Shown in pieces: positions 15,007-21,087 of a stretch of 21,087 bases of DNA. Origin of the DNA: Rubrimonas sp036770645 (GTDB taxonomy: Bacteria > Pseudomonadota > Alphaproteobacteria > Rhodobacterales > Rhodobacteraceae); the NCBI GenBank assembly GCA_036770645.1, contig DAIPIU010000046.1:1-21087 (forward strand). The letters run 5' to 3'. A program made the position numbers and the translations under genes. How positions within the stretch are numbered: position 1 is the first letter of the stretch; every line of letters begins with the position of its first letter. The notes under the pieces are model-generated. The model worked only from the letters and a program-made list of their open reading frames with translations. It ran no database searches and was not told where the DNA came from.

Positions 15007-15905
15007 GCGTCGCGCGCATCGAGGGCGCCGGCGCGGGCTGGCTGCGCCGCGACGCCGAGCGCATCTCGGGCACGCTGCCGCCGCTGCTGGCGGAGGCCGA
15101 GCGTCTGGCGGCCTCGATCGCGGCCGGCGTGCACGGCCGGCGGCGCTCGGGGCCGGGCGAGAGCTTCTGGCAGTATCGCCAGGCCATGCCCGGCGACCCG
15201 CTGACCGCCATCGACTGGCGCCGCTCGGCCCGCTCGGACCACGTGTTCATCCGCGAGATGGAATGGGAGGCGGCGCAGACCGTCTGGATCTGGCGCGACG
15301 ACGCACTGGCCATGGACTACCAGTCCGACGCCGCGCCGCGCTCGAAGGTCGAACGCGCCTCGCTGCTGGCGCTGGCGCTGTCGGTGCTGCTGGTGCGGGG
15401 CGGCGAGCGCATCGCGGTGATCGGCACCGACGCCGCGCGCCCCGGCGCGGGCGAGACGCAGCTGCGCCGCATCGGCGCGGCGCTGGCGAAGTCCCGCGCC
15501 GACCGCCCCGATTTCGGCGCCCCGCCCGAGGCCGCCTTCGCCCGCGGGGGCAAGGCGGTGTTCCTGTCGGATTTCCTCGGACCCGTCGAAAGCGTCGAAC
15601 CCGCCCTGCTGCGCGCGGCCGAAAGCGGCGTGTCCGGCGCGCTCGTGCAGATCCTCGACCCGTCCGAGGAGGCCTTCCCCTTCGACGGCCGCATGATCTT
15701 CGAAAGCATGGGCGGCGCGACGCGCTTCGAGACCCATCGCGCGCGCGGCTTGGCCGATGCCTACCGCCAGCGGCTGGCCGAGCGGCGCGACCTGCTCGAC
15801 CGGATCGTGCGCCGGACCGGCTGGCGGATGACGGTGCACCACACCGACGTCAGCCCGCGCAAGGGTTTGCTGTGGCTGATGGGCGCGATCGGGGGGGTAG
15901 GCTGA
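15003..15905 (+). CDS. DUF58 domain-containing protein
   Basis: A 300-residue DUF58 protein, the usual partner of MoxR ATPases. The hallmark is GDPLTAIDWRRSARSD (from Gly64), followed by VFIREMEWE. The segment TVWIWRDDALAMDYQ and the later KAVFLSDFLGP form a vWA-like fold typical of the family; the canonical metal-site serines are not obvious. There is no clear membrane segment, so it probably acts in the cytoplasm or at the inner membrane surface. The start ATG overlaps the moxR stop by four bases, and the stop TGA shares one base with the next ATG, so all three are translated in step. The exact function is not known. Confidence 0.93.
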
Positions 15906-18724
15906 TGCTGTCGCTGGGCGCGCTGGCCTTCCTCAATCCCTGGCTGCTGGTCGCGCTCGCGGCGCTGCCCGCGCTCTGGCTGCTGCTGCGCGCCACGCCC
16001 CCCAGCCCGAGGCGCCTGCGCTTTCCCGGGGTGCGGCTGCTGCTGGGGCTGATCGACGCCGAACGCACGCCCGAGCGCACGCCCTGGTGGCTGCTGCTGC
16101 TGCGCTGCGTGATCGCGGCGGCGGCGATCATCGCCTTCGCCCAGCCGGTGATGAACCCGCGCGGCCAGCTGCGGGGCTCGGGGCCGCTGCTGCTGGTCAT
16201 GGACGGGGGCTGGGCGGACGCGCCCGACTGGACCGCGCGGCGCGAGCGCGCGCTCGAGGTCCTCGGTCAGGCCGAGACGGCCGGCCGGCCCGTCGCCTTC
16301 GCCGCGCTGGCCGCCCCCGCGAACGCCGAGGCGCGGCTGGCGCTGCGCCCGGCGGTGGCCTGGCGCGCCGAGGTCGAGGCGCTGCTCCCCGCGCCGTGGC
16401 CCCCCGACCGGGCCGGGTTCGCGCGGCGGCTCGCGGAATCCGCGGAGGCCGCGGAGATCGGCGAGACCGTCTGGATCGCCGACGGGCTCGGGCATGGCGG
16501 CGGCGATGCGGGGCTCGGCGCGGCGCTCGCGGCGCTGGGTCCGCTGACCGTGATCGCGCCCGGCCGTCCGGCGCCGGCGCTGCGCGCGCCGTCCATCCTC
16601 GACGGGGCGCTCGGCGCGACGGCCCTGCGCGCCGAGGGCGGGCCGCCCGAGAGCCTGACCGTCACGGCCTTCGGCGCCGCGGACGAACAGGGCGCGCGGC
16701 GGCTCGGCGTCGCCGTCGCCGCCTTCGCCGAGGGCGAGACCGAGGCGCGGGCCGTGTTCGACCTGCCGCTGGAACTGCGCAACCGCGTCGAGCGGGTCGT
16801 GGCGCTCGACGCGGCGTCGGCCGGGGCCGCCGCGCTGGCCGACGACGGCGTGCGCCGGCGGCGGGCCGGGCTGGTCTCGGGCGGTTCGGACGGCGAGGGG
16901 CTGCAGCTGGTCTCCGACCTGCATTACCTGCGCGCGGCCCTGCGCGCGGCGGCCGAGACGGTGGAGGGCGACATCGCGGACGTGCTCGCCCGCAACCCCG
17001 ACGTGCTTTTCCTTGCCGATGTCGGGCGCTTCACCGAGGCCGAGGCGCAGGCGCTGACCGACTGGGTGGAAGGCGGCGGCCTCCTGGTCCGTTTCGCCGG
17101 GCCGCGGCTTGCGCGCGGGGCCGATGCGCTGGCGGCGCGCGCGCCGCTCGATGCGGGTGCCGCGGATCCGTTGCTGCCGGTTCGCCTGCGTGCGGGCGGC
17201 CGCGCGGTGGGCGGGGCCATGGCTTGGGGCGCGCCCCAGCGCGTGCGGCCCTTCCCCGACACGTCTCCCTTCGCGGGGCTGCCGGTGCCCGATGACGTGG
17301 CCGTGTCGCGGCAGATCCTGGCGGAGATCGGGCCGGAACTGTCCGAACGCACCTGGGCCGCGCTCGAGGACGGCACGCCGCTGGTGACCTCGGCCCCCAC
17401 GGGCGCCGGGCGCGTGGCGCTGGTCCACGTCACGGCGAATGCGGAATGGTCGACGCTGCCGCTGTCGGGGCTGTTCGTCGACATGGTGGGGCGCCTCCTC
17501 CAGATGGGCGGCGGCGGGGGGCCGACCGACCGCGCCGCGCTGGCCGGCCAGACGGCGCGGCCCCTGCTGCTGATGGACGGCTTCGGCGCGCTGACCGAAG
17601 CTCCCGAAGGCCCCGGCCTGCCCATCGAGCGTCTCGACGCGCCGCCCGGGCCGGAGACGCCGCCCGGCCTGTGGCTGGCCGGCGAGACCGCTGTCGCCCA
17701 CAACCTGCACGGGCAGGACGCCACGCTGTCCCCTCTGCCCGCGCCGCCGCCCGGTGCCGCGCGCGAGACGCTGGACGGTCGCGGCGAGACGCCGCTCGCG
17801 CCGTGGCTGCTGGGGCTGGCCGTCGCGCTGCTGGCGCTCGACACCGTCGCGACGCTGGTCCTGTCCGGCCGCCTGTCCCTGCCGCGTCGCGGGGCGGCGG
17901 CGGGGCTGGCGCTGCTGCTGGTGTCGGGGCTCGCCGGTGGCGAGGCCGCGGCGCAGGACGCCCCGGACGCGGCGGCGATCGAGGCGACCTCGCGCACCGT
18001 GCTCGCCCATGTCCTGACCGGCGAGGCCGAGGTGGACCGGCTGGCCGCGGCCGGGCTCGAAGGGCTCAGCCGCATCCTGACCGCGCGCACCGCGATCGAG
18101 CCGGGGCCGCCCGTGGGCGTGAACCTCGAAAGCGACGAGATCGCTTGGTTCCCCCTTCTCTACTGGCCGATCACCCCCGGCCAGCCGGCGCCGTCCGACG
18201 CCGCGGCGGCGCGGCTGAACGCCTTCATGCGCACGGGCGGCATGATCGTGTTCGACACGCGCGACCGCCACCTCGACCTCGGCGGCGGCGCCACCGCGGC
18301 GGCCGAATCGCTGCGCCGGATCGCCGGCCGGCTCGACCTGCCGCCGCTGGAACCCGTGCCGCGCGACCATGTGCTGACGCGCGCCTTCTACCTGATCGAG
18401 GATTTCCCGGGCCGCCATGCCGGCGGGCGGGTCTGGGTCGAGACCACGCCGCCCGTCGACCCCGATGCCGGGCCAGACTCGGCGCAGCTGCGCAACGCCA
18501 ATGACGGGGTCTCGCCGGTGGTGGTGGGGCAGGCCGACTGGGCCGCGGCCTGGGCCGTCGACGATCAGGGCGCCTTCCTCGCGCCCATCGCCGGGGGGTC
18601 GGGCTGGAGGCAGCGCGAGATGGCGTATCGGTTCGGCGTTAACCTCGTGATGTACGCCATGACCGGGAACTACAAATCCGATCAGGTGCATGTGCCCGCG
18701 CTGCTCGAGCGGCTGGGCCAGTGA
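15905..18724 (+). CDS. BatA-like/DUF4159 fusion membrane protein
   Basis: A 939-residue inner-membrane protein. Residues 1-85 form a BatA-type (aerotolerance regulator N-terminal) module with two membrane helices (about 6-27 and 61-81). A degenerate vWA region follows, with Asp100 in VMDGG but without the DXSXS serines. The long middle part (about 105-630) is periplasmic or cytoplasmic and contains a Rossmann-like stretch (NPDVLFLADVGRFTEAEAQAL). A third helix spans 633-654. Then comes LPRRG with a hydrophobic run (664-678) and EAAAQ (680-684), which looks like a complete signal peptide. The DUF4159 domain fills 690-939 (GVNLESDEIAWFPLLYWPI, FMRTGGMIVFDTRD). DUF4159 proteins are often separate secreted proteins, so this seems to be a fusion. 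It shares one base with the DUF58 stop. Confidence 0.9.
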   Translation: MLSLGALAFLNPWLLVALAALPALWLLLRATPPSPRRLRFPGVRLLLGLIDAERTPERTPWWLLLLRCVIAAAAIIAFAQPVMNPRGQLRGSGPLLLVMDGGWADAPDWTARRERALEVLGQAETAGRPVAFAALAAPANAEARLALRPAVAWRAEVEALLPAPWPPDRAGFARRLAESAEAAEIGETVWIADGLGHGGGDAGLGAALAALGPLTVIAPGRPAPALRAPSILDGALGATALRAEGGPPESLTVTAFGAADEQGARRLGVAVAAFAEGETEARAVFDLPLELRNRVERVVALDAASAGAAALADDGVRRRRAGLVSGGSDGEGLQLVSDLHYLRAALRAAAETVEGDIADVLARNPDVLFLADVGRFTEAEAQALTDWVEGGGLLVRFAGPRLARGADALAARAPLDAGAADPLLPVRLRAGGRAVGGAMAWGAPQRVRPFPDTSPFAGLPVPDDVAVSRQILAEIGPELSERTWAALEDGTPLVTSAPTGAGRVALVHVTANAEWSTLPLSGLFVDMVGRLLQMGGGGGPTDRAALAGQTARPLLLMDGFGALTEAPEGPGLPIERLDAPPGPETPPGLWLAGETAVAHNLHGQDATLSPLPAPPPGAARETLDGRGETPLAPWLLGLAVALLALDTVATLVLSGRLSLPRRGAAAGLALLLVSGLAGGEAAAQDAPDAAAIEATSRTVLAHVLTGEAEVDRLAAAGLEGLSRILTARTAIEPGPPVGVNLESDEIAWFPLLYWPITPGQPAPSDAAAARLNAFMRTGGMIVFDTRDRHLDLGGGATAAAESLRRIAGRLDLPPLEPVPRDHVLTRAFYLIEDFPGRHAGGRVWVETTPPVDPDAGPDSAQLRNANDGVSPVVVGQADWAAAWAVDDQGAFLAPIAGGSGWRQREMAYRFGVNLVMYAMTGNYKSDQVHVPALLERLGQ

Positions 18725-18746
18725 CGGGACGGGCGGCGACGCCCCT

Positions 18747-18846
18747 NNNNNNNNNNNNNNNNNNNNNNNNNNNNNNNNNNNNNNNNNNNNNNNNNNNNNN
18801 NNNNNNNNNNNNNNNNNNNNNNNNNNNNNNNNNNNNNNNNNNNNNN
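18747..18846. other. Assembly gap of 100 N
   Basis: Exactly 100 unknown bases, the usual placeholder for a gap of undefined length. It lies 22 bases after the DUF4159 gene's stop and 30 bases before the next gene's GTG. CGCCCCT stands at both edges (18740-18746 and 18847-18853), so the two contigs may simply overlap. Confidence 0.98.
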
Positions 18847-18876
18847 CGCCCCTGACACCGCGCAAGGAATCGCAGC

Positions 18877-20979
18877 GTGACCGACGCCTCCCTTTCCCTC
18901 GCCCCGCTCGTGCCGGTCTGGCTGCTCGCCGCCGGCATCGTCCTTGCCGTCGCGATGGCGGGACTGGCGTTCTGGCGGCGCTCGCCGGCTTGGGCGCTCA
19001 GGGGCCTCGCCTTCGCGGCGCTCCTCGCGGCGCTGGCCAACCCGTCGCTGGTGCGCGAAAGCCGCACGGCCCTGCCCGACGTGGCGCTGCTGATCGTGGA
19101 CGACAGCGAAAGCCAGAGCGTCGCCGACCGCCCCGCGCAGACGGCGGAGGCCGAGGCGGCGCTGGCCGACCGGCTGGCGGCGCTGCAGGCGGCCGGCGGG
19201 GACGAGGCGCCGCTCGAGCTGCGCCGCCTGCGGCTGTCCGAAGCCGGCGGCCCTGCCGGCGCGGACGCCGGCACGGCGCTGCTGGCCGCGCTCGAGGCCG
19301 CCGCGGCCGAGATCGACCCGAAGCGACTGAGCGGCGCGATCCTCGTCACGGACGGCCAGGCCCACGACGCCGACCGTCTGGCGGGCTTTCCCGCGCCGGT
19401 GCATGTTCTGGCGACCGGAACGGCGGACGAGGCCGACCTGCGCCTGCGGCTCGACACCGCGCCCGCCTTCGGCATCGTCGGCGAAAGCGTGACCGCGACG
19501 GTCGCCATCGAGGCGCTTGGAACCGCGCCGGGCGGCGGACCGGCCGAGTTGCGCCTCGCGGTCAACGGCGAGATCGCGGGCATCGTCGCGGGCCGCGTCG
19601 GCGACAGCCTGTCCGTCGACATCCCCATCGCGCGCGGCGGCCCCAACGTGGTCGAGCTGACCCTGCCGCCCGGGCCGGGCGAGCTGACCGACCGCAACAA
19701 CGCCGTCGTGTTCACCGTGAACGGCGTGCGCGACCGCCTGCGCGTGCTGCTGGTCTCGGGCGAGCCGCATCCCGGGGAGCGCACCTGGCGCAACCTGCTC
19801 AAGGCCGACCCGGCCGTGGACCTCGTGCACTTCACCATCCTCCGGCCGCCTTCGAAACAGGACGGCACGCCCGTCTACGAGCTGTCGCTGATCGCCTTTC
19901 CGACGCGCGAACTGTTCCTCGAGAAGATCGATCAGTTCGACCTGATCATCTTCGACCGCTATCGCCGCCGCGGCGTGCTGCCCACGCCCTACATCGCCAA
20001 TGTCGCCCGCTATGTCCGCGACGGCGGGGCCGTGCTGGTGGCGGACGGCGACGCCTTCGCCGGGGTCGAGAGCCTCTACCGCACGCCGCTGGCCGACGTG
20101 CTGCCGGTGCGGCCCACCGCGCAGGTGTTCGAGGAGGGCTTCCGCCCGCGCATCACCGAGAACGGCCGGCGCCATCCGGTGGCCGAGGGCCTCGACGCCT
20201 TCGCCGCGGAACGCGACGCCGACGGCGCGGCGCTGTGGGGCCGATGGTTCCGCCACGTCGACATCGAGCCCCTGTCCGGCGAGGTCGTCATGGAGGGCGT
20301 CGACGGCCGGCCCCTGCTGGTGCTCGACCGCGTGGGCGAGGGCCGGGTGGCGGTTCTGGCCTCGGATCACGCCTGGCTCTGGACGCGCGGGGTCGAGGGC
20401 GGCGGCCCGCAGGCGGAACTGCTGCGCCGCCTCGCGCACTGGCTGATGAAGGAGCCTGAACTCGAGGAGGAGGCGCTGACCGCCCGGGTCGATGGCGGGC
20501 GCATCCTTGTCGAGAGACGCTCGCTGGGCGACGGCCCGGCCACGCTGACCGCGACCCTGCCCTCCGGGACGACCGAGACGCTGCCCTTCGCGGCCGCGGG
20601 GCCCGGGCGCTGGACCGCCATCCTCGAGACCGCCGAGATCGGTCCGCACCGGCTGACCGACGGCGACCTGAACGCGGTGGCCGCCGTCGGCCCGGCGGCG
20701 CCGCGCGAGTTCGAGAACCCCATCTCCACGACCGCGCTGCTCGCGCCGCTGGCCGCAGCCAGCGGCGGGGCGGCGCTGCGGCTCGCGGCCGACGGGCTGC
20801 CCGACCTTCGCCGCATCCGCGAAGGGCGCGAGGCGTCGGGCCGTGGCTGGATCGGCCTCGTGCGCCGCGGCGCCTATGCGGTGGACGACGTGCGCCTGAC
20901 GCCGCTCGCGCCCGGCTGGCTCATGCTGCTGCTGACAGCGGGACTGCTGCTGGCCGCATGGCGCCTCGAAAGCCGCTGA
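18877..20979 (+). CDS. vWA-like and GATase-like membrane protein
   Basis: A 700-residue membrane protein. Two hydrophobic segments (about 10-33 and 43-58) are followed by a vWA-like domain with an intact DXSXS metal site (Asp75-Asp76-Ser77-Glu78-Ser79) and VTDG (Thr158-Asp159-Gly160). A beta-rich part (190-285) precedes a class I glutamine amidotransferase-like domain from about 286 (RLRVLLVSGEPHPGERTWRN, FDLIIFDRYRRRGVLPTPY, VRDGGAVLVADGDAF). The whole protein has no cysteine, so the GATase domain cannot use a Cys-His-Glu triad and is probably structural or binding. A C-terminal helix (about 680-695) ends it. The start is GTG with AAGGA eight bases upstream. It closes the moxR operon and is probably the vWA partner of the ATPase. 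The specific role is unknown. Confidence 0.88.
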   Translation: MTDASLSLAPLVPVWLLAAGIVLAVAMAGLAFWRRSPAWALRGLAFAALLAALANPSLVRESRTALPDVALLIVDDSESQSVADRPAQTAEAEAALADRLAALQAAGGDEAPLELRRLRLSEAGGPAGADAGTALLAALEAAAAEIDPKRLSGAILVTDGQAHDADRLAGFPAPVHVLATGTADEADLRLRLDTAPAFGIVGESVTATVAIEALGTAPGGGPAELRLAVNGEIAGIVAGRVGDSLSVDIPIARGGPNVVELTLPPGPGELTDRNNAVVFTVNGVRDRLRVLLVSGEPHPGERTWRNLLKADPAVDLVHFTILRPPSKQDGTPVYELSLIAFPTRELFLEKIDQFDLIIFDRYRRRGVLPTPYIANVARYVRDGGAVLVADGDAFAGVESLYRTPLADVLPVRPTAQVFEEGFRPRITENGRRHPVAEGLDAFAAERDADGAALWGRWFRHVDIEPLSGEVVMEGVDGRPLLVLDRVGEGRVAVLASDHAWLWTRGVEGGGPQAELLRRLAHWLMKEPELEEEALTARVDGGRILVERRSLGDGPATLTATLPSGTTETLPFAAAGPGRWTAILETAEIGPHRLTDGDLNAVAAVGPAAPREFENPISTTALLAPLAAASGGAALRLAADGLPDLRRIREGREASGRGWIGLVRRGAYAVDDVRLTPLAPGWLMLLLTAGLLLAAWRLESR

Positions 20980-20992
20980 GCCCGACCGCGCC

Positions 20993-21021
20993 TCTGGACG
21001 CGCGCCCAGCCCTTTGCTAGA
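20993..21021 (+). promoter_or_regulatory. Possible promoter of tRNA-Asn
   Basis: TCTGGA at 20993-20998 and GCTAGA at 21016-21021, 17 bases apart, lie 15 bases before the tRNA in the short gap after the vWA-like gene. A weak -35 makes this only a candidate. Confidence 0.3.
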
Positions 21022-21036
21022 CGGCAAGTCGCCTGT

Positions 21037-21087
21037 TCCGGCGTAGCTCAGTGGTAGAGCATCCGACTGTTAATCGGACGGCCGTAG
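21037..21087 (+). tRNA. tRNA-Asn(GTT), 3'-truncated
   Basis: The 5' acceptor strand TCCGGCG, the D-arm GCTCAGTGGTAGAGC, and an anticodon arm TCCGA-CTGTTAA-TCGGA are complete. The anticodon is GTT at 21069-21071, read as asparagine. The window ends in the variable loop, so the T-arm and 3' acceptor strand (about 25 nt) are missing. The start is placed so that the acceptor strand has seven bases before TA. Confidence 0.95.

Noticed and set aside
15761..18865. A long minus-strand frame (more than 1,000 codons) opposite the DUF4159 fusion
   Set aside because: It runs through the N gap, has low-complexity Arg/Gln/Gly composition and no domain, and the plus strand is clearly coding.
18682..21027. 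A long minus-strand frame opposite the vWA-like gene
   Set aside because: It is a shadow that also reads through the N gap; the plus strand has a good start and recognisable domains.

Overview
The window looks like a high-GC alphaproteobacterium, most likely of the Rhodobacterales type. The clues are very GC-rich coding DNA, the 41-residue cysteine-poor form of ribosomal protein L36, a pyrrolysine-independent MttB homologue, an iron-sulfur bacterial photolyase/cryptochrome, and the MoxR-DUF58-DUF4159 block facing DUF1285-Nudix-CCA. All 16 protein genes end in TGA. The piece comes from a draft assembly: it starts inside a gene, ends inside a tRNA and contains a 100-base N gap.

Layout. 1-1713: aspartyl-tRNA synthetase without its N-terminus. 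1714-2106: a gene-free stretch with a nested set of palindromes, then rpmJ (L36), which the short length could easily hide. 2279-5425: three minus-strand genes (HAD phosphatase, MttB-like methyltransferase, DUF533 membrane protein). They are transcribed away from a FadR-type regulator at 5607-6320, and the divergent region holds a GAAC-N7-GAAC repeat and a short inverted repeat. 6543-8060: FeS-type photolyase/cryptochrome. 8082-8354: a small unrecognised protein on the minus strand. 8483-11110: aminopeptidase N. 11246-11337: a candidate small RNA with promoter, 5' hairpin, a single-stranded anti-Shine-Dalgarno-like segment and a strong terminator.

11377-13864 is a minus-strand run: DUF1285 protein, CoA-type Nudix hydrolase and CCA tRNA nucleotidyltransferase, the last two overlapping by 4 bases. 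Facing it is a tightly coupled plus-strand operon, 13993-20979: MoxR AAA+ ATPase, DUF58 protein, a BatA-like/DUF4159 fusion, and a membrane protein with a vWA-like domain and a GATase-like domain. The first three overlap by 4 bases and 1 base. The gap lies between the third and fourth genes and may be artificial. A tRNA-Asn(GTT) begins at 21037 and runs off the end.

Functionally the window is mostly translation and housekeeping (aspS, rpmJ, cca, tRNA-Asn, pepN) plus two less understood modules. One is the FadR/HAD/MttB group, possibly linked to methylated-amine or one-carbon metabolism. The other is the MoxR-DUF58-DUF4159-vWA envelope module, which resembles Bat-type systems and has no settled role. 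The most unusual items are the candidate small RNA that repeats the 3' end of 16S rRNA, two LexA-box-like repeats in two divergent promoter regions, and the signal-peptide-like segment buried inside the DUF4159 fusion.
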